A stretch of 46,739 nt of DNA from an uncultured Flavobacteriales bacterium (GTDB taxonomy: Bacteria > Bacteroidota > Bacteroidia > Flavobacteriales_D > Sanyastnellaceae). The stretch is from NCBI GenBank assembly GCA_937967465.1, contig CALBSW010000144.1:1-46739 (forward strand), in the 5' to 3' direction. The number at the start of each line of letters is the position of its first letter. Positions within the stretch are counted from its first letter, which is position 1. The notes below the pieces were generated by a model. The model was not told where the DNA came from and did not search any database. It saw nothing but the letters and a program-made list of their open reading frames with translations. This document shows positions 26,366 through 34,265 of the stretch, piece after piece. The position numbers and the translations under genes are program-made.

Positions 26366-26947
26366 ATGCACGACATCGAACCCTTCTACAACTGGCGCAA
26401 CTTCTACATCGCCAGCGAAGACGAACGGTCCCCGTTCCACGAGCGCGTGTACAGTGAGACGCACTACACGGAGCGCATCTACAACCACTTCATCCACCCG
26501 CAGTGGGACAACATGGGCAGCACCACGCTGTTCGTCAAAATCCTCTTTGCCGATTACGAGGAGCGGTTTGCCATCCTGGAGTTCATCGGAGAATGGAACG
26601 ACACCCTGTTCAACGATGTCATGACGCTCAAACGCAACGTCATTGAGCCGCTGATGGCCGAGGGCATCGAACGGTTCATCCTCATCGGGGAGAATGTCTT
26701 GAACTTCCACTCGAGCGACGACTGCTACTACGAGGAGTGGTTCGACGAGGTGACCGACAACGACGGGTGGATCGCGCTGCTCAACTTCCGGGAACACGTG
26801 GTGGAAGAGCTCTCCTCGGCCGACTTGGACCACTACTTCGTCCTGGGCGGAGAGCTGCAGGAAATGGGGTGGCGGACGTTCAGCCCGCCTCAGCTGTACC
26901 GGCGCATTGAGGACTGCGTCCTGCACCGCATCGGACAGGTAGGCTGA
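26366..26947 (+). CDS. Conserved hypothetical protein, acidic
   Basis: A 193-residue soluble protein with no signal peptide, starting MHDIEPFYNWRNFYIASEDE and rich in Glu, Asp and aromatics (NHFIHPQWDNMGS, ILEFIGEWNDTLFND, HSSDDCYYEEWFDEV). It resembles a Bacteroidota-wide family that I remember without an assigned function. It lies 8 nt after murQ on the same strand, so it is probably co-transcribed. Its TGA directly abuts the stop codon of the convergent lipoprotein gene with no base between (TGATCA). Confidence 0.8.
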   Translation: MHDIEPFYNWRNFYIASEDERSPFHERVYSETHYTERIYNHFIHPQWDNMGSTTLFVKILFADYEERFAILEFIGEWNDTLFNDVMTLKRNVIEPLMAEGIERFILIGENVLNFHSSDDCYYEEWFDEVTDNDGWIALLNFREHVVEELSSADLDHYFVLGGELQEMGWRTFSPPQLYRRIEDCVLHRIGQVG

Positions 26948-27682
26948 TCAGGCCCCGGCGCGGGACATGGCATACAGCATCTCCCGGGCAATTTGAGCGC
27001 ACCGCTCGTCGTAGGTATCCCGCTCCTCCGGAGTGCCATCGCTCACCTTGGGGTCCACATAGGGCGTGCTGAATCGGGCGCTGGAGCCGTACACGAGGGG
27101 ACACGCCTTGTCCGCATGCGAGCACGTCATCACCGCCGCGAAACCCGAGGTGGGGTTGACACTGGCGTCGTCGTAGGTCTTCGAGAAACAGATCATGGGG
27201 TCCCGGTCGGCAGCGTACCGAACGGAATACCGGGTGTTCTCGCTGATGGCCGCTGGGTGGATGTCCATGCCGGCGCGTCGCAAAGCCGCCACCGCCCGGT
27301 CGTTGAATGCGGTCGCCTCGGTGCCGCCACTGAAGGTCGTGACCGCGGAATCCAGCCCGAAGTGGTGTGCGGCCACTTGCGCCCAGACTTGGCCGAAGTG
27401 ACTCCGGCGGCTGTTGTGGGTGCAAATGAAGGTGAGTTGGGCCTGGCCGGTGTCCGCAGCTGCGCGAACGAATGCGCCCACGGCTTCGAGTTCCGCCTTG
27501 CGCTCCTCGGGAATTTGATCGAATTCAGCCACCCTTGCCGCGACATACCGGTCGAGGGGTGCCCACGGGTCCGTTGGCGTGTCCGCGGCGGTATTCATCT
27601 CAGCGTCGTTAGAGGTTTCCGCAGGACCACATCCCGCGATCAACATGACCAAACTTGCGGTCACGAGCAGATTGAATTTCAT
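26948..27682 (-). CDS. Lipoprotein with a low-molecular-weight phosphatase / arsenate-reductase-like domain
   Basis: A 244-residue protein with a lipoprotein signal peptide (LVMLIAGC, lipidated Cys18), then an acidic/Thr-rich linker and an LMW-PTP-fold domain. The P-loop is FICTHNSRRSH, which keeps the C-X5-R-S layout (Cys87, Arg93), and a C-terminal YVDPKVSDG gives the likely general-acid Asp-Pro. Related proteins reduce arsenate or dephosphorylate phosphotyrosine in the cytoplasm. Here the lipobox implies a site in the periplasm or outer membrane, which is unusual and leaves the substrate open. A second cysteine pair (MTCSHADKACPL) is present in the domain. The ATG at 27682 is used because the signal peptide starts there and a TAATTTCG box lies 5 nt upstream. 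Confidence 0.82.
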   Translation of the reverse strand: MKFNLLVTASLVMLIAGCGPAETSNDAEMNTAADTPTDPWAPLDRYVAARVAEFDQIPEERKAELEAVGAFVRAAADTGQAQLTFICTHNSRRSHFGQVWAQVAAHHFGLDSAVTTFSGGTEATAFNDRAVAALRRAGMDIHPAAISENTRYSVRYAADRDPMICFSKTYDDASVNPTSGFAAVMTCSHADKACPLVYGSSARFSTPYVDPKVSDGTPEERDTYDERCAQIAREMLYAMSRAGA

Positions 27683-27687
27683 GCCTT

Positions 27688-27695
27688 CGAAATTA
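27688..27695 (-). promoter_or_regulatory. TAATTTCG box 5 nt before the phosphatase-like lipoprotein start
   Basis: TAnnTTyG-type element on the minus strand in the 67-nt divergent gap; spacer AAGGC to the ATG. A CTTC near -33 is the best upstream element seen. Confidence 0.45.
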
Positions 27696-27737
27696 ATGCA
27701 ATGACCGCGCATTTGAAGGGCAAAACCGTCTCCGATT

Positions 27738-27744
27738 TACCTTG
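27738..27744 (+). promoter_or_regulatory. TACCTTG box 5 nt before the mnmD-Nudix gene start
   Basis: TAnnTTG variant with spacer CACCC to ATG 27750. A TTTG at 27711-27714 sits roughly where the -33 element is expected. Confidence 0.4.
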
Positions 27745-27749
27745 CACCC

Positions 27750-28937
27750 ATGCCGGAAAATGGGGCCGATCAGCGCCTTCCCCAACCGACCTCTGACGGG
27801 TCCATGACCCTCCACTCCGCGCGGTTTGGACAATGCTACCACAGCCGACATGGGGCCCGCACCGAATCCGACCATGTCTTTCTCGATGCCGGATACCAAC
27901 GGGCAACGGAGGGGCGCGCTGAACGCCCATTGCGCCTCCTCGAACTCGGATTGGGAACAGGCCTGAACGCGCTCCTCACACTGGACCGCTGGCGGCGATC
28001 CAAGGCGGGATTCAGCCTCGACTACGTGGCCCTCGAGCCTTTTCCGCTCGCCGTCAACGAGCGCACAGAACTCGCCCTCGACGGCATCGCGGGCGCGCTG
28101 GAAGCCGACCACCTTCACGCCCATCCGGAGGCCGAGTCCCACCACGTGGATTGGACGGAACAGGGGCAATTCACCCGCCTCAAGACCACCTGGCAGCATT
28201 TCGCGCGGAACCCAGACCACTGGGGCTCGTTTGACCTCATCTACTACGACGCCTTTGCGCCGGACAGCCAACCTGAATTGTGGGAACCCGAGCGCTTCCG
28301 GGAGGCCTTCAAGCTGCTTCGAGAGGAAGGCACCTTGGTGACCTACTGCGCCAAGGGAGCTGTGCGCCGGGCCATGAAATCTGCCGGCTTCCGAGTCGAG
28401 CGCCTCCCGGGCCCGCCCGGCAAGCGGGAAATGTTGCGCGCCACCCGGCCGGCCTGGAACGACATGGACATCCAGCGGTTCAACGTGCGGGTGTACTTCT
28501 TCCTGTTGGACCGACCGATGGTCGGTGGCACGCTGTCGGCCGAGACCCGCATCCTGCTGAGCGACGAATGCCTGGCCGGCCGGGATTGTACCAAGCTGCC
28601 TGGCGGCGGACTTGAATTCGGCGAAGGGCCGATGGATTGCGCCCGCCGGGAAGCGAGAGAGGAACTCGGACAAGACATCGATCTGGGACCGCTGGTGCAC
28701 GTCACCGGCGATTTCGTGCGCTCAGCTTGGCGGGGAGAGGAGCAAGTCCTGTGCCATTACTACTTGGCCACCTTGCCCGACCCCGTGGTCTTTCGCGTGG
28801 CGGATGAGCCTTTCGATTACGATGGACAACAGCGCGAATCCTTCCGTTGGGTTCCCGCACAAGCGTTGAATCCCGAGGACTTCACCTTCGCTGTGGACCG
28901 GGATGCACTCGGCAGCCTGAGGCAGCGGTTTACTTGA
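27750..28937 (+). CDS. MnmD-like tRNA methyltransferase fused to a Nudix hydrolase domain
   Basis: A 395-residue two-domain protein. Residues 1-233 are a MnmD (MnmC C1-like, Methyltransf_30) SAM-dependent methyltransferase, which forms the final methyl of 5-methylaminomethyl-2-thiouridine at the wobble position of tRNA. SAM-binding LLELGLGTGLNALL lies at 63-76, and DLIYYDAFAPDSQPELW at 162-178, with a C-terminal GPPGKREMLRA. Residues from about 239 form a Nudix hydrolase with an exact Nudix box at 286-308 (GX5EX7REXXEEXG, including GGLEFGE and REAREELG). MnmD proteins normally end near the junction, with a linker of only about five residues. No stop or frameshift separates the domains. The Nudix substrate is unknown. 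The 3' end overlaps the convergent TIGR02757 gene by 8 nt. Confidence 0.9.
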   Translation: MPENGADQRLPQPTSDGSMTLHSARFGQCYHSRHGARTESDHVFLDAGYQRATEGRAERPLRLLELGLGTGLNALLTLDRWRRSKAGFSLDYVALEPFPLAVNERTELALDGIAGALEADHLHAHPEAESHHVDWTEQGQFTRLKTTWQHFARNPDHWGSFDLIYYDAFAPDSQPELWEPERFREAFKLLREEGTLVTYCAKGAVRRAMKSAGFRVERLPGPPGKREMLRATRPAWNDMDIQRFNVRVYFFLLDRPMVGGTLSAETRILLSDECLAGRDCTKLPGGGLEFGEGPMDCARREAREELGQDIDLGPLVHVTGDFVRSAWRGEEQVLCHYYLATLPDPVVFRVADEPFDYDGQQRESFRWVPAQALNPEDFTFAVDRDALGSLRQRFT

Positions 28938-29787
28938 CCTTCAAGGCCCCGGTCACCCCCATCCCGAAGAGGGCAAAATCATACCGGACAGGGTCCTCCG
29001 GATCCAATTTCCGCAGGACATCCGTGACCTCTTCCACCGCACGCCAATCGCTGGCTTTGCGCTGGAGCAATCCGAGCTCGCGGGCCACATTCCCCGTGTG
29101 CACATCCAGTGGCAGCCGCAATGCAGAACGCGGAATGTCCGTCCACAACCCCAAATCCACGCCCCGCCTATCCGAGCGCACCATCCACCGCAGGTACATG
29201 CACAGCCGTTTGGCCGCGCTCCCCTTGACGGGGTCCGCCACATGCTTGGACGTCCGCCCCGCAGGGTGATCGCGAAAAAACCGGGTTTTGAAGGCATTCA
29301 ATGCATGGCCCGCATCCGGGACGCCTGGCCGCCCGGGCGTGTCTGGCGCTGTGCTGAATGCATGACGAAAGGCCCCATGCAAACCACCATCTGCTTGCAA
29401 GGAGCGCAAACACAGGACAAAACGACGGGCATCTTCACCCTGAAACGTTCGGTGCACGAAATCGTCGAGGCGGGCGAGTTCCGCATCCCCTGCCGATGCC
29501 ACGAAATCCGCGGGGGCATCGTCCATGCGGTCCAACAGAGCATGACACGACTTGAGAATGGACTTCCGGTTGCCCCACGCCAAGGTGGCGGCAAAGAACC
29601 CGGCCACAGCCACATCCTGTGGATCGGAATAACGGTGCGGGATGCCCAACGGATCGTCGTCCAGAAAATCCGGCCGTTCAAAGCGCTCGGCCGCCTCATC
29701 CAACCACTCGCGCCACTGGGCCAGCCGTGCAGCGGAAGGACGGCGATGAAATGGAGCGGAACGACCTGGCGAACGAAGTGCGGGCAT
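28930..29787 (-). CDS. TIGR02757 (DUF2400) family protein
   Basis: A 285-residue protein of a family widespread in Bacteroidota, with a fold related to HhH-GPD DNA glycosylases but no proven function. Family landmarks seen are YSDPQDVAVAGFFAATLAWGNR (split at the AxxFAA helix), the DPVKGSAAKRLCMYLRWMVR core, the RSALRLPLDVHTGNVAR segment with its conserved Asp, and ALRKLDPEDPVRYDFALFG-like ending. ATG 29787 is used rather than a TTG at 29796. It is divergent from the BatA gene across 32 nt. Confidence 0.88.
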   Translation of the reverse strand: MPALRSPGRSAPFHRRPSAARLAQWREWLDEAAERFERPDFLDDDPLGIPHRYSDPQDVAVAGFFAATLAWGNRKSILKSCHALLDRMDDAPADFVASAGDAELARLDDFVHRTFQGEDARRFVLCLRSLQADGGLHGAFRHAFSTAPDTPGRPGVPDAGHALNAFKTRFFRDHPAGRTSKHVADPVKGSAAKRLCMYLRWMVRSDRRGVDLGLWTDIPRSALRLPLDVHTGNVARELGLLQRKASDWRAVEEVTDVLRKLDPEDPVRYDFALFGMGVTGALKVK

Positions 29788-29804
29788 GGGCGACAATCGG
29801 GGGC

Positions 29805-29812
29805 TAAATTCG
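29805..29812 (+). promoter_or_regulatory. TAAATTCG box 7 nt before the BatA-domain gene start
   Basis: TAnnTTyG-type element with spacer CGTACTG to ATG 29820, in the only 32 nt between divergent genes. Confidence 0.4.
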
Positions 29813-29819
29813 CGTACTG

Positions 29820-31934
29820 ATGCAGTTTGTCCACCCCGAGGTCCTTTGGGCGCTTTCCGCGCTGACCATTCCGGTGCTGGTCCACCTGTTCAGCTTCCGT
29901 CGCCACCGAAAGGTCCAGTTCTCCCAAACCGCATTTCTCCGGGAGGTCAAACAAGAGAGCCGGTCGCGGAGCCGCATCCGGCATTGGCTGGTCCTGTTGA
30001 TGCGATTGCTCGCCATGGCTTGCATCGTGTTGGCCTTTGCCCAACCCGTCCTGGACGGCGCGGGAGGTGGCCAGGGAGACCACGCCCGCACATTGGCCTT
30101 GTACTTGGACAACAGCCCGTCCATGGAGCTCGAAGGCGCCAACGGTCCCCTGCTCGAGGCCGCCAAATCCGGCGCCTCTGCCCTGGTGGATGCCGCAGGT
30201 CCAACGGACCGATTCCACATCTTCACCTCCGATTTCGACCCTGCGGATCGCCGCACGTTGTCCAAAGCGGAAGCACTCGACCGCATTGCGGCCATCCGCG
30301 GCGGGCACACGGCCCCCGCCATGGGTGAAGTGCTGCTTCAAGTGCAGGACCGCCTCGATGACGAGCCAGGAGAGACGGCCGCCTACCTCTTCACCGACTT
30401 GCAATCCTCGAGCCATGCACTGGATGCGAAGTTGGCGGGACAAGCCGACTCCAGTTTGGACGTGCGCTTCGTCACCCAGGCCATTGCGCCCAAGGTCAAT
30501 GTCCGCATCGACTCGGCTTGGTTTGAAGCCCCCATGCGGCTGGCAGGGCGCAGCGAAGTATTGCATGTCCGATTGTCCCACGATGCCGAGCGCCCCGTCG
30601 ACGACCTGCCGCTCAGCTTGGACATCAATGGAAATCGGGTGGCCATCGGATCCTATGGTCTCCGGCCAGGACTGGCCACCGATACGGTGCTGCGCTTCCG
30701 ACACGAGGCCGCTGGGCACGTGCACGCCACGGTTCGCACGGTCGACGCTCCCGTCACGTTTGACGATGCGCTGCACCTCGGATATGAAGTCCAGGACCGG
30801 GTCTCCATCGCGCTCATTCAAGGGCGGGAATCCGGACCGGCAGAACAGGTCGCACTGCAACTCCTCTTTGCAGATGCCACGCTTCACGATGTGATCGACA
30901 TGACCGAAGGCAGCTTGGATTACGACCTCCTCGCTGCTGCAGACTTGTTGGTCCTCCAAGGTGTCAATGACCCCAGCTCAGGATTGGTTCAAGCGTTGCT
31001 CGACGGGGTCGACCGCGGACAAAGTGCCTGGTTCATTCCTCCGGCAGAGCGCTTGGGTTCGGGTTGGTCCGAACTGCTGACCGGCTTGGGCACGAGTGGC
31101 CCCGGAACGTGGATTGCCCTCGAGGAGCCGGCGCGGCTCGGGCAACTCCACCACGACCACCCCTTGTTCGCAGGGGTCTTCAGCCAAGCGCCCAAGCGGG
31201 TCGATTTGCCCTCGGTCCGAGGATGGTATGGCCGCCAACGCCCTGGCATGCGGGAGCGCCGCATCCTGTCTTTTGCCGATGGCAAGCCCTTCCTGACCGC
31301 TGGAGCGCATGGTCAAGGCCGCTTCTATTGGATGGCCTCACCGTTGGATGTGGCGTGGAGCAATGTGGCCCAGCACGCGTTGCTCGTCCCCACCGCCCTG
31401 CGCATGGCAGAAACCGCCAGGGCATCGGGCATCCGCCAATTCGATGCTGGACAGGACCAAGACTTGCTGGTGCGCGGCATGCGGGGTGTGGGGTCGGAAG
31501 GCTGGACCCTTCAGGCTGCACAGGACAGTGCATCGCGCACCTTGCTCAGCGCCCGGGCTGTCCCTGGAGGACATCGCGTCCGGCTCCCCCTGAGCCGCCT
31601 GAAACCAGGTGCATACACGCTGAGCCTCACCGACGCCGCCACGGACGCCGCCCAAACCATCTTGACCCTCGGCGTCAATCCTCCAGCCGCCGAAAGCGAC
31701 CTGACCACCCTCGACCCTGACAGCTGGAAACAAGCCATGGTCACAGCAGGATGGCGACAGACCGAAGTGTTGTCCGCAGACATTCAGGAGCTGGTCTCTG
31801 CAGTGGCTGTCCTGGAAGAAGGACAACCTGCATGGCTCGGCCTCATTGCCTTGTCCTTGCTTTTCTTGCTCCTTGAAATGGTCCTGCTGAAGCGCAAATC
31901 CGCCGCGCCATCCCCTGACCTTTCCACATCCTGA
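29820..31934 (+). CDS. BatA-domain (N-terminal double-membrane) VWA-like protein
   Basis: A 704-residue membrane-anchored protein. Residues 1-85 are the BatA/TIGR02226 double-transmembrane domain (FVHPEVLWALSALTIPVLVHLFSF at the start, then WLVLLMRLLAMACIVLAFAQP). A von Willebrand A-like domain follows, with a MIDAS-like DNSPS motif (DxSxS) near residue 98. A long β-rich periplasmic region and a third membrane helix near the C-terminus (LIALSLLFLLLEMVLL) complete it. Family members are common in Bacteroidota and of unknown job; the Bat set is linked to aerotolerance only in Bacteroides. The dihydroorotase-like gene follows by 15 nt, a neighbourhood I recall from other flavobacteria. Confidence 0.88.
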   Translation: MQFVHPEVLWALSALTIPVLVHLFSFRRHRKVQFSQTAFLREVKQESRSRSRIRHWLVLLMRLLAMACIVLAFAQPVLDGAGGGQGDHARTLALYLDNSPSMELEGANGPLLEAAKSGASALVDAAGPTDRFHIFTSDFDPADRRTLSKAEALDRIAAIRGGHTAPAMGEVLLQVQDRLDDEPGETAAYLFTDLQSSSHALDAKLAGQADSSLDVRFVTQAIAPKVNVRIDSAWFEAPMRLAGRSEVLHVRLSHDAERPVDDLPLSLDINGNRVAIGSYGLRPGLATDTVLRFRHEAAGHVHATVRTVDAPVTFDDALHLGYEVQDRVSIALIQGRESGPAEQVALQLLFADATLHDVIDMTEGSLDYDLLAAADLLVLQGVNDPSSGLVQALLDGVDRGQSAWFIPPAERLGSGWSELLTGLGTSGPGTWIALEEPARLGQLHHDHPLFAGVFSQAPKRVDLPSVRGWYGRQRPGMRERRILSFADGKPFLTAGAHGQGRFYWMASPLDVAWSNVAQHALLVPTALRMAETARASGIRQFDAGQDQDLLVRGMRGVGSEGWTLQAAQDSASRTLLSARAVPGGHRVRLPLSRLKPGAYTLSLTDAATDAAQTILTLGVNPPAAESDLTTLDPDSWKQAMVTAGWRQTEVLSADIQELVSAVAVLEEGQPAWLGLIALSLLFLLLEMVLLKRKSAAPSPDLSTS

Positions 31935-31949
31935 ACCCCACCCGACCCC

Positions 31950-33200
31950 ATGCCCAAATACCGCGTCGCACAATGGATTCAGCCTGGCCATGACCTTCAT
32001 GGCCAGCCGGTTGATGTTCACCACCAGGCCGGACACCCGATCGACGTCCAAGCTTGTTCTGGAGAATTGAACCCCGATCAAGGCGACCGCGACCTGGGGA
32101 CGGCGGTGGCATTTCCAGGGTGGATGGACCTGCAGTGCGACTTCCGCGATCCCGGAACCAACCGCGCCGAAGGCTTGGAGCACGGATTGCGTGTCGCAGC
32201 GGCGGGCGGATTCTGCGGCGCAGCGCCGGTGGCGTCCACCCAACCCTGTCGGGATCAGCCAGCCGAAGTGCGCATGCTCTCTGCAGTGAGCGCGAACTCG
32301 GTCACTGCCGCCCTTCCTGTGGCGGCTGTGAGCGAAAGCCGCGAAGGCACTCAACTCACGGAAGCCCGCGCCTTGGTGGAAGCCGGCGCACTCGCCTTCA
32401 GCGACGATGCCCCCATTCAACGCCCCGAACTCCTTCGCCGGGCACTCGAATACCATCAAGCCCTGGGGACACGCATCTTCTCCGAGGCCCACGACCCCGC
32501 TTTCCAACCGGAAGGCCTCCTGCACGAAGGGCCGACCAGTACACGCTTGGGATTGCCCGGCATCTCCGAGGAAGCGGAAACCTTGCGCATTCGAAGGGAC
32601 TTGGATTTGCTCCGGTATTCCGGAGGCCGCCTGCACATTCCCGTGGTCACCAGTGCTGCTGGCATGGAGGCCATTCGCCAAGCCAAGGCGGACGGCTTGG
32701 ATGTGACGTGTGGAACGACGGTCCACCACCTGCGCTGGACAGACGCTGACTTGGATGGCTTCAACCGCGCCCTCAAGCTCAAGGCCCCTTTGCGGTCGGA
32801 AGCTGACCGCGACGCCTTGCGCGATGCTGCGCTCGATGGCACGCTGGATGTCGTGGTGTCCGACCACCGTCCGCGCACGCCGGAGGAGCACGATGTGGAT
32901 TTCATGGTCGTGGCCCCGGGCATCGCCGGCCTTCATGCAGTTGGCCCCGTCCTCTTCGGGGCATTGGTCGACCATGGCGCCGGAGAGTCCCAGGCGCTGG
33001 AGGCCATGTCACGCCTGCTGTCCGCTGGTCCTGCCAAAGTCCTGAACACCCCCCAAGAGGGCGTGTCGTTCTTTTCTTCCGAGGGCCCATTGACGCCCTC
33101 GATGTCCAAGGCGCCCAACACGGTGTACACCTCCGATACGACGGGCATCCGTGGAGCCGTCCTCGGCGTGGTCACCCCTCGGGGTGCGCACTGGAACTGA
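31950..33200 (+). CDS. Dihydroorotase-like amidohydrolase, metal site degenerate
   Basis: A 416-residue member of the dihydroorotase branch of the amidohydrolase superfamily. The layout is clear: FPGWMDLQCDFRDPG, AGGFCGAAPVASTQP, HDPAFQPEG, TTVHHLRWTDADL, VVSDHRPRTPEEH and VAPGIAGLHAVGPVLF. The two histidines of the HxH metal motif are Gln62 and Asp64, and the histidine in HIPVVTSAAG lies in an altered context. Catalysis as a classical dihydroorotase therefore looks unlikely. Bacteroidota often carry such a second, PyrC-like paralogue; a regulatory or structural role is possible. It is co-directional with the BatA gene (15-nt gap) and converges on DUF3467 with a 3-nt gap. Confidence 0.85.
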   Translation: MPKYRVAQWIQPGHDLHGQPVDVHHQAGHPIDVQACSGELNPDQGDRDLGTAVAFPGWMDLQCDFRDPGTNRAEGLEHGLRVAAAGGFCGAAPVASTQPCRDQPAEVRMLSAVSANSVTAALPVAAVSESREGTQLTEARALVEAGALAFSDDAPIQRPELLRRALEYHQALGTRIFSEAHDPAFQPEGLLHEGPTSTRLGLPGISEEAETLRIRRDLDLLRYSGGRLHIPVVTSAAGMEAIRQAKADGLDVTCGTTVHHLRWTDADLDGFNRALKLKAPLRSEADRDALRDAALDGTLDVVVSDHRPRTPEEHDVDFMVVAPGIAGLHAVGPVLFGALVDHGAGESQALEAMSRLLSAGPAKVLNTPQEGVSFFSSEGPLTPSMSKAPNTVYTSDTTGIRGAVLGVVTPRGAHWN

Positions 33201-33203
33201 GCC

Positions 33204-33527
33204 TCAAGCTTCGCCCGTCGGCCCTCCGAAGTTCATCGGGAAGGACGGCTCTGGCTGTCCGGTCATGTCGATGGTCCCATGCTGAGCCTCGAACTTGCCG
33301 ACGTTGTCCACCAGCATCTTCATCACGCGCTTGGCGTGTTGGGGAGACAACACCACACGTGAGCGGACCTTCGCCTTTGGCGTGCCCGGCATCACTTGAA
33401 TGAAATCGAGGATGAATTCCGTCTGGCTGTGGGTCACCACGGCGAGGTTGGAGTACACACCGGTCGCGATGTCCTCCGGCAGTTCGATGTTGAGTTTGGG
33501 CTTCTTGCCCCCGTTGTCCTGACTCAT
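33204..33527 (-). CDS. DUF3467 family protein
   Basis: A 107-residue cytoplasmic protein of a small conserved family of unknown function. The core IELPEDIATGVYSNLAVVTHSQTEF (split by the Tyr-Ser-Asn turn), FILDFIQVMPG, VRSRVVLSPQHAKRVMKML and the C-terminal Asn-Phe-Gly-Gly are diagnostic. ATG 33527 is preferred to an in-frame start at 33548 because the upstream codons are not conserved in my memory of the family and a TAAATTCA box lies 5 nt upstream. Confidence 0.9.
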   Translation of the reverse strand: MSQDNGGKKPKLNIELPEDIATGVYSNLAVVTHSQTEFILDFIQVMPGTPKAKVRSRVVLSPQHAKRVMKMLVDNVGKFEAQHGTIDMTGQPEPSFPMNFGGPTGEA

Positions 33528-33532
33528 GAGGG

Positions 33533-33540
33533 TGAATTTA
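33533..33540 (-). promoter_or_regulatory. TAAATTCA box 5 nt before the DUF3467 gene start
   Basis: Near-match to the TAnnTTyG element with spacer CCCTC to the ATG, in the 33-nt gap after the HAD gene. Confidence 0.35.
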
Positions 33541-33560
33541 ACCCCCACCCGTCGGCTTCT

Positions 33561-34262
33561 TCAGGGCAGAATGGCCAACAGTTCCTTCAAATGGGCCACA
33601 GACGCCACGGCGGGAGAGTCGGTCGGCGTATCGCCTTGGGGGGCATAATGGATGGCTTTCCAGCCGCATGCGTGCGCTCCAACGACATCCGCCCGGTGAT
33701 CATCGCCGATCATCCAAGCCTCTTCCACCTTGCCGTCTACCCCGCGCAATGCGCCCTCAAAGCAGCCCGGCGCCGGCTTGAGGTGGCCCAGCTCGTCGCT
33801 CGTCCACACCGCATCCACGTGCTCGCCGATCCCCGTGTTCTCCACTTTGATGTGCTGGACCTCCTTGAATCCATTGGTCAAAATGTGCACTTCATGACCT
33901 CTGGCTTTGAGTGCCGCCAGCACTTCCAATGCCCCCTCCATCAAGTGCGTTTGACGCGGTCCACGGATCACATATTCCTCCCCCATGAATTCTGCGGTCT
34001 TCACACAATCGACCCCAACCCCATTCAACGCCCGCTGAAAACGGGTCGTTCTGAGTACGGGCTTGGTCATCTGGCCTGCGAGGTAGAGGTCCCAACACGC
34101 CTTGTTTTCCCGCTGGTACACTTCATTGAACGCGTCAAAACCCGCCACTCCCTTGGCATCGAGGTGGGTATCGCGGTACAACTCCTTGAGGGTCTCCAGA
34201 GAGTTGCGCTCAAAGTCCCACAGGGTGCGATCGAGATCGAAAAAAAGAAGGGTGCGGGCCAT
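33561..34262 (-). CDS. yjjG: YjjG-type HAD hydrolase (noncanonical pyrimidine nucleotidase)
   Basis: A 233-residue haloacid-dehalogenase phosphatase. Nucleophile motif FFDLDRTLWDF with Asp9 and acid/base Asp11, motif II HILTNG, motif III Lys in GHLKPAPGCF and motif IV MIGDDHRADVVGA. The helical cap and overall order match the YjjG/YfnB group, which removes phosphate from noncanonical pyrimidine nucleotides as house cleaning. The gene begins 3 nt after the stop of the membrane-protein gene, so the two are probably co-transcribed. Confidence 0.88.
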   Translation of the reverse strand: MARTLLFFDLDRTLWDFERNSLETLKELYRDTHLDAKGVAGFDAFNEVYQRENKACWDLYLAGQMTKPVLRTTRFQRALNGVGVDCVKTAEFMGEEYVIRGPRQTHLMEGALEVLAALKARGHEVHILTNGFKEVQHIKVENTGIGEHVDAVWTSDELGHLKPAPGCFEGALRGVDGKVEEAWMIGDDHRADVVGAHACGWKAIHYAPQGDTPTDSPAVASVAHLKELLAILP

Positions 34263-34265
34263 GTG

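Noticed and set aside
28430..28480. Frameshift or missed stop between the MnmD and Nudix parts
   Set aside because: The frame is continuous, with both domains complete and in the same phase; only sequencing error removing a stop could hide two genes.
29298..32975. Two minus-strand frames of 553 and 545 codons opposite the BatA and dihydroorotase-like genes
   Set aside because: The plus-strand products are recognisable families; the antisense products are low-complexity, with no motifs.
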